A stretch of 12,415 nt of DNA from Nitrospirota bacterium (GCA_021838765.1 JAKCCY010000085.1:1-12415); one strand, 5' to 3'. Counted from the stretch's first letter, positions 1 to 7,499 are shown. Made by a program: numbers and translations. Notes: a model not told the origin generated them from the sequence alone.

Positions 1-55
1 TTCAGGGTCTAGTGGGGGCAACCCCGTGCGGGTTCGAGTCCCGCCTTCGGCACCA
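1..55 (+). tRNA. tRNA-Leu (CAG), 3' part
   Basis: The window opens inside the anticodon loop: the first seven bases are TTCAGGG, with T33 and then anticodon CAG. The 3' half of the anticodon stem, a long class II variable arm (GGGGG/CCCC hairpin), a T arm with five GC-rich pairs and loop TTCGAGT, acceptor strand CTTCGGC, discriminator A and encoded CCA follow. The long variable arm plus CAG gives leucine. The 5' part lies outside the window. Confidence 0.93.
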
Positions 56-223
56 TTGTTTCCAATCTTTAATGACGGATTCATTCCAACCCTTCAATCT
101 ACAATCCATCGCCTGCTGTCACCACTCATATTGCTTGATAACCCATGATCTGATCTGTATCTCTCTAACACTTAACTAAAAAGTTTCATTAGGCCGCTAT
201 TTTTCTTCCACCAATAAGTCCTC

Positions 224-272
224 AAAAAAAAAGACACCTCCTTGGAGACAGTTCTCCTGAGAAGAGATGCCT
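224..272 (-). terminator. Rho-independent terminator of the outer-membrane protein gene
   Basis: Read on the minus strand, an 11-bp stem with several GU pairs (262-272 against 232-243) encloses a second 5-bp hairpin GGAGA/TCTCC (244-257) and runs into a stretch of eight or nine U (224-232). It lies about 40 bases past the stop codon at 315. The remaining stretch 56-223, between it and the tRNA-Leu, shows nothing I can name. Confidence 0.75.
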
Positions 273-314
273 CCATAAAAGATGTCCGATAAAAGAGCCC
301 CTTGAATTTTTTTT

Positions 315-896
315 CTAAAAGAATGTAAAACCTACAACGATCGGGATATAGGACATACCTCCCATTGTTCCCTGGGAGGTTGACATGATTGGTCCAGCAA
401 TATAAGTGTACCGACCTTCTACATAAACAGGTCCGAAACTGACACCGACACCGGCATCCCAGGTAAAGTTACCGCCAGATGTTCCTAAACCAGTTGTTTC
501 GTTATATCCGGCATCTCCTGCGAGATAAACAGTAAAAGGCAGGAGACTAAAAAGATCCATCTGGACACCGCCTGTTATTGGCAGAATATTGAAAACAGGA
601 GTACCGGCAAAATGGATATAATTGGCCTGAGCACGAAGCGATAAAGGTCCCGGAAGATTAAGCTCGACCATTGCGCCTCCACCAAGACCCAAACCACTGT
701 AACTGTTCGTATTCCCCAAAACCGTACTTTGACCAGAGAGAACATCGACGCCGATCCCCTGGACCGAAAGGCTGACTGGAAGGATAGCGGCTTCCGCCTT
801 CTTTGAATTGGACAGGCAGGTGATCCCAACCGCAACGCCAATGGCCAATAAAAAGCACTTTCCAGCAAAAAAACTTGCTCTGGATCTTTTAAGCAT
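315..896 (-). CDS. Small outer-membrane beta-barrel protein, uncharacterised
   Basis: From the start chosen here the protein has 193 residues. A basic N-terminus (MLKRSR) is followed by a hydrophobic stretch and an AEA-A type signal peptidase I site near residue 37, so it is exported. The mature part alternates polar and hydrophobic residues, is rich in Gly, Tyr and Thr, and ends in VVGFTFF; a C-terminal Phe is the usual sign for insertion by the BAM complex. Length and pattern suit an eight-stranded barrel of the OMP_b-brl kind. The ORF is open to an ATG at 962, but the ATG at 896 has an AGGGGG ribosome site 4 bases upstream and puts the signal peptide at the very start; a candidate promoter at 963-991 agrees. 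No enzyme motif is seen, so its function is unknown: structural protein, small porin or adhesin are all possible. Confidence 0.8.
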   Translation of the reverse strand: MLKRSRASFFAGKCFLLAIGVAVGITCLSNSKKAEAAILPVSLSVQGIGVDVLSGQSTVLGNTNSYSGLGLGGGAMVELNLPGPLSLRAQANYIHFAGTPVFNILPITGGVQMDLFSLLPFTVYLAGDAGYNETTGLGTSGGNFTWDAGVGVSFGPVYVEGRYTYIAGPIMSTSQGTMGGMSYIPIVVGFTFF

Positions 897-962
897 AGTT
901 CCCCCTTTTGACATCTCAAAACTTGAGTTCATGTTCAACGATCTCTTAAGCAACTGCTTCAA

Positions 963-991
963 TCTATAACTTTTTCAAAAGAAAGTGAAAA
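963..991 (-). promoter_or_regulatory. Candidate promoter for the outer-membrane protein gene
   Basis: On the minus strand a TTTTCA -35 (986-991) and TATAGA -10 (963-968), each 4 of 6 matches to the sigma-70 consensus, are 17 bases apart. The implied transcript would start near 956 and leave a leader of about 60 bases before the ATG at 896. Confidence 0.35.
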
Positions 992-1074
992 TTCCCCAAG
1001 GAAACCTTATGAGTAAATGCTCTCACGATAAGACCTTTCACATCAGGAGTCAAAATCATGCACTTGTCCTAAGT

Positions 1075-1088
1075 CTCAAATTTTTGAG
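1075..1088. other. Short perfect palindrome upstream of the outer-membrane protein gene
   Basis: CTCAAA and TTTGAG flank two T bases (1081-1082). It lies about 85 bases upstream of the candidate promoter and could be a regulator site, but a 6-bp arm in AT-rich DNA may be chance. Confidence 0.2.
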
Positions 1089-1151
1089 GGAAGATCTTGT
1101 GAAAAAGAATTTTTAACGGAATAAGGACGAATAGAAACACAATTGAGATTA

Positions 1152-1227
1152 TGGTGGCGGCGGAGGGACTCGAACCCCCGACCGAGTGATTATGATTCAC
1201 CTGCTCTACCGTCTGAGCTACACCGCC
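1152..1227 (-). tRNA. tRNA with CAT anticodon (elongator Met, or Ile2)
   Basis: A complete 76-nt cloverleaf with encoded CCA. The acceptor stem is GGCGGTG against CGCCGCC, the D stem GCTC/GAGC, the anticodon stem GGTGA/TCACT and the loop ATCATAA with anticodon CAT. The T stem is GGGGG/CCCTC with loop TTCGAGT. Position 1 is G paired to C72, so it is not the initiator, which has an unpaired position 1. A CAT anticodon can mean elongator methionine, or AUA-reading isoleucine if the C is modified to lysidine by TilS; the acceptor stem looks more like Met, while the anticodon arm and variable loop resemble E. coli ileX. Confidence 0.93.
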
Positions 1228-1243
1228 ACGAAATGATCCGCCC

Positions 1244-1273
1244 ATCATACAGGATGTATTTTTAAAAAATCAA
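1244..1273 (-). promoter_or_regulatory. Candidate promoter for the CAT tRNA
   Basis: On the minus strand TTGATT (1268-1273) and TATGAT (1244-1249) stand 18 bases apart. The start would fall near 1237, about 10 bases before the tRNA 5' end, as is usual for a single tRNA gene. Confidence 0.5.
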
Positions 1274-1283
1274 CAGCTACCAA

Positions 1284-1323
1284 TAAAAATCCGACATCAA
1301 GAGATCAGAGAGGAAAGATGTCG
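1284..1323 (-). terminator. Terminator of the diguanylate cyclase gene
   Basis: Read on the minus strand, CGACATC (1317-1323) pairs perfectly with GATGTCG (1292-1298) across an 18-base loop and leads into ATTTTTATT. It begins eight bases past the cyclase stop codon. The loop is long, so efficiency may be moderate. It lies just upstream of the tRNA promoter and would insulate it. Confidence 0.55.
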
Positions 1324-1330
1324 ATTCCTG

Positions 1331-3172
1331 TTAGAACTCACTGTCATTTGGTGCCGATGGACTAACCTTCCAGAACAGGCGATTCCGACCATATTTTTTA
1401 GCCTGATACATCGCCCAATCCGCTTGGGTGAGCAGGTCCGTTAACTCCGCACCATCATTCGGATATAAGGCCAATCCCGCACTTGCCGTAACATAAAGGA
1501 GTTCATCTCCCCATGCAAATGGTTTGGAAACTTCCTGAAGGAGTTGTTCTCCAAGTCGCTCAATCTCATTTTCATCCAAAATATTGGGAAACAAAATAAT
1601 AAACTCATCCCCCCCAATACGGCAGACTGTATCCGCTTCACGGATTGACCGCTCAAGCCGGAGAGCCACTTCTTTCAAAAGCTCATCTCCCACCTGATGT
1701 CCGTACCGATCATTCACAGGCTTAAACTCATCAAGATCCAGATAACAGATAGCAACTGCCGAATCAGATCGTTTTGCTCCCCTCAATGCCTGATCAAGGC
1801 GATCATGAAAAAGCATCCTGTTAGGAAGTCCCGTCAATGGATCATGAAAAGCCAAGCGTCGCATCCGGTCTTCCTCTTCCCGTTGAGCGGTGATATCGGA
1901 GAGGAATCCGATAAAATGAGTTAACATACCTTCTTTAGAGCTTATTCCCACAACTGAAAGTCGGTGGAGCCTGATCTGACCGCTTTGTCGCCTGTTCCAT
2001 ACTTCTCCCTCCCACTTTCCAGTGGTTGCAACGGACTTAAAGATTTTTCTGAAAAGATTACGATCATGGGAATCAGAATGGAACACCTTGATATCTTTTC
2101 CAAGAATATCTTCCGGCAAAAATCCGGTAATTTCATGGAAGCTTCTGTTCGCCATCAGCACTTTTCCATGATAGTCGGCAATAATGACCCCTTCAATCGC
2201 TTCCCTGAAGACAGTTGAGGACAATAGCAGGTTCTCCCGGTGATCAAGACTGTCGATACAGTAAGAAATGCTTTCTGCCATCGATGTCAGGAGAGAAAGG
2301 ACTTCAGAATGGAAATAGCCAATCTTGTCCGACAGGACAATCAGTGTTCCAATGACATTCCCTTTCTTCTTTAAAGGGAATGATGCCACCGATCGCACGT
2401 TCGCATATTTGGCCCTCTCTTTCCATTGCCCCGTGTTCGGGTGAGCTATAAAGTCATTGATAAAGACAGGCCTCCCCGTTCGGACAGACTCACCGACCGT
2501 ACCGATACCGGCGGGTGACTCGGGGTCGGAGGAAAGCTCAAGGACATCCAGCATTTTCTTGATCACAGGATCAGGACAAGCAGTTGTCTTGATATGAAGT
2601 TGTCGGGTGGTCCGATCAAGATCGGCAACCATCGCAGCAACAAATCCTCCATAAGAGACCCCAATCCTGCAGACCTCCTCCAAAAGAGATCCCAAGTCTT
2701 TTTCTTGAAGCAGGTTTTGATGGACCAGAGCGGAACCGGCATAAAGATTCTTCAATGACAGAAGCTGTTGGGACAACATTTTCCGATCAGAAATATCGAT
2801 CATGACTCCAATGACACCAACGGTTTCGCCATGACTATTTTTAAATGGCGTGGCAATCAGATCACAATAAATTTCCGTCTGGTCTTTCCGAACAAAGCGT
2901 TTTTCAAATCGGTAGGAGTCAATCTCCCCCCTTATCATTGCCTGAAGAGAGGAGTAACTCTTTTCGGTGTCATCCGGATGTGAAATATCCCGGATACTCT
3001 TACTCAGAAGCTCTTCGTTCGTATAACCCAGCATCTGTGCCCAAGCATCATTGATCTTCCAGTAAGACCCGTAAAGATCCACAACACCGATACCTATACC
3101 CGTCCAATTGAATACAGATTCGAAGAAATCCTTGTTCAATGGATCAAACCCATCCATGGAATCTTGACTCAT
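1331..3172 (-). CDS. PAS-GAF-PAS-GGDEF diguanylate cyclase
   Basis: The protein (613 residues) makes cyclic di-GMP from two GTP. Order from the N-terminus: a PAS domain (about 14-130), a GAF domain (about 150-308), a second PAS domain (about 315-432) and a GGDEF domain (about 437-600). The catalytic motif is intact (GGDEF at 520-524), as are DPLTGLPNR (444-452) near the domain start and the RxxD inhibitory site (READ, 511-514) five residues upstream, so product feedback is expected. There is no EAL or HD-GYP domain, so no built-in phosphodiesterase. No transmembrane segment is seen, so it should be a soluble sensor; the ligands of the PAS and GAF domains cannot be told from sequence. A TTG codon directly precedes the chosen ATG; GGGAG lies 6 bases upstream of the ATG. 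The gene stands alone, with its own terminator. Confidence 0.93.
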   Translation of the reverse strand: MSQDSMDGFDPLNKDFFESVFNWTGIGIGVVDLYGSYWKINDAWAQMLGYTNEELLSKSIRDISHPDDTEKSYSSLQAMIRGEIDSYRFEKRFVRKDQTEIYCDLIATPFKNSHGETVGVIGVMIDISDRKMLSQQLLSLKNLYAGSALVHQNLLQEKDLGSLLEEVCRIGVSYGGFVAAMVADLDRTTRQLHIKTTACPDPVIKKMLDVLELSSDPESPAGIGTVGESVRTGRPVFINDFIAHPNTGQWKERAKYANVRSVASFPLKKKGNVIGTLIVLSDKIGYFHSEVLSLLTSMAESISYCIDSLDHRENLLLSSTVFREAIEGVIIADYHGKVLMANRSFHEITGFLPEDILGKDIKVFHSDSHDRNLFRKIFKSVATTGKWEGEVWNRRQSGQIRLHRLSVVGISSKEGMLTHFIGFLSDITAQREEEDRMRRLAFHDPLTGLPNRMLFHDRLDQALRGAKRSDSAVAICYLDLDEFKPVNDRYGHQVGDELLKEVALRLERSIREADTVCRIGGDEFIILFPNILDENEIERLGEQLLQEVSKPFAWGDELLYVTASAGLALYPNDGAELTDLLTQADWAMYQAKKYGRNRLFWKVSPSAPNDSEF

Positions 3173-3539
3173 CAAACACTCCCATCAGGACAAAGTCTAA
3201 AAAATGACAAGAGAATTTCCAATGAAAAGAAGGCCAAGGGACACAAGATCTTATCGTTCGGAGAACCGTGAGCATCCATAAAGATTAGGGATGTGATGAT
3301 TCAGATAGAACTTACACTTTCAATAAAGAGAGGAGATGATTCTTGGACAGTTTGCCATAAAAAATCAATTTTTAAAATCATAAAGATATATTATAAATAC
3401 AGAAAATATGTCCATCGGAAAGAAACAAGCAGTCTATTCCGGCAGCCATAAAATTATTATTCGGGTGATGCCTCACACCAGCCGATCAGGATCACATCCA
3501 ACATGAGAATCTTAGCTCCTCAGACAAACAAGATTCGGC
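3173..3539. other. Gene-free stretch between the cyclase and the regulator pair
   Basis: AT-rich DNA of 367 bases. It must hold the cyclase promoter on the minus strand and the 3' end of the short regulator transcript, but I see no promoter, terminator hairpin or RNA gene good enough to call. The longest open frames are under about 20 codons and have no ribosome site. Confidence 0.5.
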
Positions 3540-3734
3540 TCAGATCCGAAATTGCGACAAGCAACCTGAGAGCTCTCTCGAAGCGGCCTCCCAAACCCAC
3601 TGCCCCTTTCTTTTTCCGTTAAGAACCATCGAAAGATACGATGGTGTAATCCCGATCATTTGGGCAAGATCAGCCAACGTCCAATCCCGGAGTAAAAGAG
3701 CAAGTTTGATTTGCTTGACCGTTAATAGATCCAA
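3540..3734 (-). CDS. Short helix-turn-helix (XRE/Cro type) protein
   Basis: A 64-residue protein that is almost entirely a Cro/CI-type DNA-binding domain: the helix-turn-helix is WTLADLAQMIGITPSYLSMVL (about residues 18-38) followed by NGKRKG. The start codon is TTG at 3734, backed by an AGGGG ribosome site 8 bases upstream (3744-3748). With no other domain it probably binds DNA as a small Cro-like dimer. It is transcribed away from the regulator at 3808, and its start codon lies inside the -35/-10 spacer of that gene's promoter, so its binding or transcription could affect its neighbour. This is the layout of a phage-type or mobile-element switch, but no other phage gene is near. The target is unknown. 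Confidence 0.7.
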   Translation of the reverse strand: MDLLTVKQIKLALLLRDWTLADLAQMIGITPSYLSMVLNGKRKGQWVWEAASRELSGCLSQFRI

Positions 3735-3743
3735 TCTTATAAT
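3715..3743 (+). promoter_or_regulatory. Near-consensus sigma-70 promoter for the 3808 regulator
   Basis: TTGACC (3715-3720), 17 bases, then a perfect TATAAT (3738-3743). Transcription would start near 3750, giving a leader of about 58 bases before the ATG at 3808. The promoter spans the start codon (3732-3734) of the opposite gene, and its -10 meets that gene's ribosome site. It has the best match to consensus of any promoter in the window. Confidence 0.75.
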
Positions 3744-3749
3744 CCCCTA

Positions 3750-3797
3750 ATTTTCTTTTATTTAACAATATATTCCAAATTTTCATAAAAGGAAAAT
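3750..3797. repeat. Inverted repeat in the regulator control region
   Basis: ATTTTCTTTTAT (3750-3761) and ATAAAAGGAAAAT (3785-3797) are inverted copies that differ by one extra G, separated by 23 bases. The left arm sits on the predicted start of transcription, so a protein bound here could block the promoter. The arms are AT-rich and simple, so chance is not excluded. Confidence 0.4.
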
Positions 3798-3807
3798 ATT
3801 ATACTTA

Positions 3808-4185
3808 ATGGGTATAAATATCAACCATCACGCCTCTGGTATCGCACAAAGGATCCGTTTCTTGAGAGGAGCTCTTTCACAAGCGATATTGGCTCATCGT
3901 CTCGGGATTTCCCAAACGGATATTTCGCGCTACGAGTCCGGCAGCAGGATACCGCCCATAACGCTTTTAACTGCCATCGCAATGGAATTTCATGTCTCTC
4001 TGGACTGGCTTGTTTTGGGAGAAAGGGATCAATCTTCAGAAACGGTTGTCAGCGAACCTTCACTCCAGTCGAACGAAGACCGGCAGCTAATGATTCTTAT
4101 TCGCCAACTTGACCGAAAGGACAGGACATTGATAAAGGAGCTTGCAATGCGGCTTGCCGAGCTCGCCAGCCACCGTATCAGCTGA
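3808..4185 (+). CDS. XRE-family transcriptional regulator
   Basis: A 125-residue cytoplasmic DNA-binding protein. Residues about 11-70 form a Cro/CI helix-turn-helix domain with the family hallmarks: RIRFLRGALSQAILAHRLGI, then SQTDISRYESGSRIPP and LLTAIAMEFHVSLDWLVLGE. The remaining 55 residues are polar, with a helical, charged end (about 90-123) likely to serve dimer formation. AAAAGGA lies 14 bases upstream of the ATG, a loose spacing that suggests modest translation. It faces away from the 64-residue regulator and shares its 73-base control region, which has a near-consensus promoter and an inverted repeat at the start site. That arrangement suggests self-repression. Its targets are not visible; the genes to the right are on the other strand. 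Confidence 0.85.
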   Translation: MGININHHASGIAQRIRFLRGALSQAILAHRLGISQTDISRYESGSRIPPITLLTAIAMEFHVSLDWLVLGERDQSSETVVSEPSLQSNEDRQLMILIRQLDRKDRTLIKELAMRLAELASHRIS

Positions 4186-4198
4186 TTTTGAGGGTTCA

Positions 4199-4228
4199 AA
4201 AGGAATGTCAATCATTCTTTTCATTTTT
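4199..4228 (+). terminator. Candidate terminator of the XRE gene
   Basis: AAAGGAATG (4199-4207) pairs with CATTCTTTT (4213-4221) with one GU, across a 5-base loop, then CATTTTT. It lies 14 bases past the regulator's stop and overlaps the last codons of the convergent sixA gene. The stem is AT-rich, so it is probably weak. Confidence 0.4.
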
Positions 4229-4720
4229 CCTGGAGTTTTTTTTCAAACAACCCGGAGTCATGGCCCAAACTAGCGCCGGTTGCCCACCCGAATACCCCGT
4301 TTTCCAACGAAACCAGAAAAATGCCCCTGGTTCCACCACCAGAGGAAAATCCTCTCCCGTCAGGATCAAGGAAGCAAGACGGCCAATCGAGGGTTGATGT
4401 CCAACAATGACTGTCGACGACTGAAGTTCCGGCCAATGAAGGAAAGAGAAAATCTGTTTCGCGGAACCCTGGTACAGAAGATCAAGAACCTTTATCTTTC
4501 GGCCAAGGCACTGAGCGGTTTGGATGGTTCTCAGTGCAGGGCTTGAAAAGATTACGAAAGACGAATCCAGTCGCTTCTCTATCCGCCCTGAAACTTTTTT
4601 GGCATCCCTCCAGCCTTTATCCGTCAAAGGACGGTCAAGATCCCGCATCGGCTCCCCAGAGCTATCTGCCAATACAGAAAGTTCCTCTGCTTTAGCATGT
4701 CTCCAAAGAACAAGATCCAT
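4208..4720 (-). CDS. sixA: SixA-like phosphohistidine phosphatase
   Basis: A 170-residue protein of the histidine phosphatase superfamily. The catalytic pocket is complete: RHA near the N-terminus (His8 the nucleophile), SSPALRTIQTA with Arg64, and VGHQPS with His108. The short length, the RHAxA rather than RHG motif and the DxxRPLTxKG block (DLDRPLTDKG, about 27-36) match the SixA group, which removes phosphate from histidine in phosphorelay or phosphotransferase proteins. The exact partner cannot be read here. The start is an ATG with AAGGAG six bases upstream. It runs in the same direction as the rfb genes but is separated from rfbC by 225 bases and a hairpin, so it probably has its own promoter. 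The C-terminus is Lys- and Asn-rich and overlaps a terminator of the facing gene. Confidence 0.88.
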   Translation of the reverse strand: MDLVLWRHAKAEELSVLADSSGEPMRDLDRPLTDKGWRDAKKVSGRIEKRLDSSFVIFSSPALRTIQTAQCLGRKIKVLDLLYQGSAKQIFSFLHWPELQSSTVIVGHQPSIGRLASLILTGEDFPLVVEPGAFFWFRWKTGYSGGQPALVWAMTPGCLKKNSRKNEKND

Positions 4721-4892
4721 TCAAAACTCCTTATTCTTAAAGGAATTCCTCAAAAAATCCGGAGTTATATAAAAATATTGAAATCTCTTGGACTGATTGG
4801 GGATCTCCCTGAAAAAAGACTAGATCTCTCCGATCAATAAAGAAATAAGATCCTTATCTGAACGGCAGAAGCGATGCAAAACAGGAATCACA

Positions 4893-4929
4893 GCGGAGAT
4901 GACTTCTCCTTTGAAAAGACAATCTCCGC
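4893..4929 (-). terminator. Long hairpin after rfbC, possible terminator
   Basis: GCGGAGAT (4922-4929 on the minus strand) pairs perfectly with ATCTCCGC (4893-4900). Inside, CTTTTC/GAGAAG adds six pairs closed by a four-base loop. It starts 17 bases after the rfbC stop. No U-run follows directly, so it may be a 3'-end stabiliser or Rho-linked element rather than an intrinsic terminator; a T6 run on the minus strand occurs only about 75 bases further on. Confidence 0.45.
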
Positions 4930-4945
4930 AACAGATTCATCCCGC

Positions 4946-5497
4946 TTATATTTTGGGAAGATGCTCTGCAGAAAGCTCCTTCAATAAAGGATACAAGGCA
5001 TCTTTTGCTGAGACGGTCGGAGTCCTTCCTGGCCAGTCGATACCAATATCCGGATCGCTCCAAAGGATTCCCCCTTCATCAGAAGGGTCATACAGTTCTG
5101 TACACTTATAAACAAGCTCAGTATTCTCCTCAAGAGAATAAAATCCATGAGCAAATCCCTCTGGAATATAAATAAACTCAGGATTCTCAGAGGTCAAGAC
5201 CTGACCATACCACTGCCCGAAAGTCGGGGATCCCTGTCGTATGTCCACCGCCACATCAAACAGGGATCCGGCTACTACCCTGACAAGTTTTCCCTGCTGA
5301 CGAGTCTTCTGAAAGTGAAGACCTCTCAGAATCCCTTTTCCTGATCGGGAATGGTTGTCTTGCAGAAAAATTTCTGGAAGTCCCAAGGCCTTGAACTTCT
5401 CAGCATGGTAGGTCTCCATGAAAAATCCCCTGGGATCCTTGAACAGGTCAGGGATCACCCGGAGAACCCCGGGAAGATTCGTTTCAATCACTCTCAT
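4946..5497 (-). CDS. rfbC: dTDP-4-dehydrorhamnose 3,5-epimerase
   Basis: RmlC/RfbC flips C3 and C5 of dTDP-4-keto-6-deoxyglucose, the third step to dTDP-L-rhamnose. The 183-residue length is typical. Family signatures are present: [10 protein letters not shown] (21-30), [18 protein letters not shown] (46-63) with the catalytic base His61, DVAVDIR (81-87), and IPEGFAHGF (111-119) in the cupin barrel, then Tyr130 in the usual place for the acid. The ATG overlaps the rfbA stop as ATGA (5494-5497), with GGAGG 10 bases upstream inside rfbA, so the two are translated together. It is the last gene of the rfbBAC unit; the reductase gene rfbD that normally completes the pathway is absent from this window. 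Cytoplasmic enzyme. Confidence 0.96.
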   Translation of the reverse strand: MRVIETNLPGVLRVIPDLFKDPRGFFMETYHAEKFKALGLPEIFLQDNHSRSGKGILRGLHFQKTRQQGKLVRVVAGSLFDVAVDIRQGSPTFGQWYGQVLTSENPEFIYIPEGFAHGFYSLEENTELVYKCTELYDPSDEGGILWSDPDIGIDWPGRTPTVSAKDALYPLLKELSAEHLPKI

Positions 5498-6372
5498 GAA
5501 AAAAGATCCTCCTCTGCCAAAGAAATCAGATATTGGCCATACCCATTTTTGGACATTGAACGACCGGTTCTCAAAATATCTTCCCGTGAAATATACCCCA
5601 TCCTATAGGCAACTTCTTCCGGGCAAGCCACTTTCAATCCTTGCCGATTTTCAATCGCGGCAATAAAATTCGATGCCTCAAGAAGAGCTTCATGCGTTCC
5701 TGTATCAAGCCAAGCTGTCCCTCTGCCCAATCGCTCGACGCGTAAATCTCCGTTGGCGAGATACAACCTGTTCAGATCCGTAATCTCAAGCTCTCCCCTG
5801 TCCGATGGACGAAGCGACCTGGCATACTCTGAAACCATTCCGTCATAGAAGTAGAGTCCAGGCACGGCATAGCGCGAAGGCGGCTCCTTGGGCTTTTCCA
5901 GAATCTCAAGAACCCTTCCCTCCGGGTCAAATGACAAAACACCATATCTTTCAGGATCTTTCACCATGTATCCAAAAATCAGGGCTCCTCTTTCAAGACA
6001 TGCCGACTTTTGCAGGACCTCTGACAATCCATGCCCGAAAAAAATATTGTCTCCCAAAACAAGAGCCACAGGCTCTTTCCTGATAAACTTTTCACCAATC
6101 AAAAATGCTTGGGCAAGTCCGGCAGGTGTGGGTTGAACCTCATAGGAGAAGGAAAGACCAAGAGCAGAACCATCTCCAAGGAGCGCCTTGAAAAGGGGGA
6201 GATCAGCCGGAGTTGAAATGATCATGATTTCCCTGATACCCGACAGCATCAGAGTTACAAGGGGATAGTAGATCATGGGTTTGTCATAAACAGGCATAAG
6301 CTGCTTGCTTACGACATAAGTCAATGGGTGAAGCCGTGTACCGGCACCTCCTGCCAGAATGATTCCTCTCAT
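5494..6372 (-). CDS. rfbA: Glucose-1-phosphate thymidylyltransferase
   Basis: RmlA/RfbA joins dTTP and glucose-1-phosphate to give dTDP-glucose, the first and usually feedback-controlled step of dTDP-rhamnose synthesis. The chosen ATG gives 292 residues, the family norm; an in-frame upstream ATG at 6450 would add 26 residues that are only rfbB read in another frame. Motifs: [13 protein letters not shown] (6-18) for nucleotide binding, [12 protein letters not shown] (27-38), LGDNIF (106-111) with the metal-binding Asp, EKPKEP (159-164) and [10 protein letters not shown] (221-230). It overlaps rfbB by ATGA at 6369-6372. Its ribosome site AAGGGGG lies in the 3' arm of a strong hairpin within the end of rfbB, so translation is probably coupled to that of rfbB. 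Confidence 0.96.
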   Translation of the reverse strand: MRGIILAGGAGTRLHPLTYVVSKQLMPVYDKPMIYYPLVTLMLSGIREIMIISTPADLPLFKALLGDGSALGLSFSYEVQPTPAGLAQAFLIGEKFIRKEPVALVLGDNIFFGHGLSEVLQKSACLERGALIFGYMVKDPERYGVLSFDPEGRVLEILEKPKEPPSRYAVPGLYFYDGMVSEYARSLRPSDRGELEITDLNRLYLANGDLRVERLGRGTAWLDTGTHEALLEASNFIAAIENRQGLKVACPEEVAYRMGYISREDILRTGRSMSKNGYGQYLISLAEEDLFS

Positions 6373-7454
6373 TTTGCCCCCTTTTTCAAAGGGGGCAATA
6401 CACCCAGCCTCTCGCCAGCGTATTTCCGTGAACGGATCTCCCTCCACCATTCTTCATTTGCCAGATACCATCTCACCGTTTCCCCTATTGCCGACTCAAA
6501 AGAAAACTCTGGAGTCCAACCGAGTTCGCGCTTCAAGCGACTTGCATCCATGGCATAGCGTCGATCATGTCCAGGGCGATCGGTAACATGGCGGACCTGT
6601 CCAGAATAAGAATGCCCGTCTGATCTTGGTCTTTCCTGATCAAGGATTGATAGTATCGTCTCGATCACCCTTTGGTTGGTCCGTTCGCTGTTGCCGCCAA
6701 TATTGTAAGTTTCCCCTGGGATGCCTGCTTCATGAATGCGCAGGATGGCTTGAACATGATCTCCCACATATAGCCAATCCCTGATATTGAGCCCATCTCC
6801 ATATAACGGAATCTCTTTCCCCTCTATTGCTGCCAAGACGACAGTCGGAATCAATTTTTCGGGAAATTGCCAGGGACCAAAATTATTGGAACAATTTGTC
6901 GTAATGACCGGCAGGCCATATGTGTGAAAATAGGCTCTGGCGAGGTGGTCGGAGGCTGCTTTTGAAGCTGCATAAGGAGAGTTTGGAGCATATGGTGTTG
7001 TCTCCGTAAAGGGAGGGTCTTCCGCCCCCAGACTCCCAAAAACCTCATCAGTCGAGACATGGATGAATCGGAATGGCTCACCGGGATCTCCCCCACCTCC
7101 TGAAAGATATTTGCGGGCTTCGTCAAGAAGAACAAATGTCCCTTCCACATTCGTCTTCAGAAAAATGCCCGGATGGTCAATCGATCTGTCCACATGGGAC
7201 TCAGCCGCAAAATGAAAGATCGCCGTTGGCTTGAATGACTCAATAAGAGACCTGACCAAAGAGGGATCGGAAATGTCTCCATGAACAAATTCATGGTCCG
7301 GATCTTTCTCAATGGCAGAAAGATTCGTTCGGTTCCCGGCATACGTCAAAAGATCCAGAGTCAAGACTTTAGCCAGATTTTTCTTCCGGGCCTCCAACAC
7401 AAAGTTTGATCCAATAAACCCAGCCCCGCCCGTTACAAGCCATCGTTTCGACAT
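6369..7454 (-). CDS. rfbB: dTDP-glucose 4,6-dehydratase
   Basis: RmlB/RfbB turns dTDP-glucose into dTDP-4-keto-6-deoxyglucose using bound NAD. It is an extended short-chain dehydrogenase of 361 residues. Seen: the Rossmann motif TGGAGFIG (8-15), [12 protein letters not shown] (81-92), the catalytic STDE (134-137) with Thr, Asp and Glu, and YAASK (161-165) with the Tyr and Lys of the active site, then [17 protein letters not shown] (187-203). AAGGA stands six bases before the ATG. It is first in the rfbBAC unit and diverges from leuC. Its last residues ([11 protein letters not shown]) are encoded by the hairpin that hides the rfbA ribosome site, so that tail may be set by RNA structure rather than by protein function. 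Confidence 0.96.
   Translation of the reverse strand: MSKRWLVTGGAGFIGSNFVLEARKKNLAKVLTLDLLTYAGNRTNLSAIEKDPDHEFVHGDISDPSLVRSLIESFKPTAIFHFAAESHVDRSIDHPGIFLKTNVEGTFVLLDEARKYLSGGGGDPGEPFRFIHVSTDEVFGSLGAEDPPFTETTPYAPNSPYAASKAASDHLARAYFHTYGLPVITTNCSNNFGPWQFPEKLIPTVVLAAIEGKEIPLYGDGLNIRDWLYVGDHVQAILRIHEAGIPGETYNIGGNSERTNQRVIETILSILDQERPRSDGHSYSGQVRHVTDRPGHDRRYAMDASRLKRELGWTPEFSFESAIGETVRWYLANEEWWREIRSRKYAGERLGVLPPLKKGAK
6376..6396 (-). promoter_or_regulatory. Hairpin covering the rfbA ribosome binding site
   Basis: GCCCCCTTT and AAAGGGGGC form a perfect 9-bp stem with a three-base loop. On the minus strand the 3' arm holds the rfbA Shine-Dalgarno (AAGGGGG), ending four bases before its ATG. The hairpin is inside the last codons of rfbB, so a ribosome finishing rfbB would open it. 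Confidence 0.7.
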
Positions 7455-7499
7455 TAAGCATCCTTTTTAAAATTGGTCCATGCACTCAAAAAGAATTTT

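Noticed and set aside
4741..4750. Palindrome AGGAATTCCT upstream of sixA
   Set aside because: A 10-bp palindrome in AT-rich DNA with no second site or promoter nearby; chance is likely.
6373..6450. Longer rfbA start at 6450
   Set aside because: The added residues are rfbB read out of frame; RmlA proteins begin at MRGIILAGG, and the ribosome site fits the ATG at 6372.
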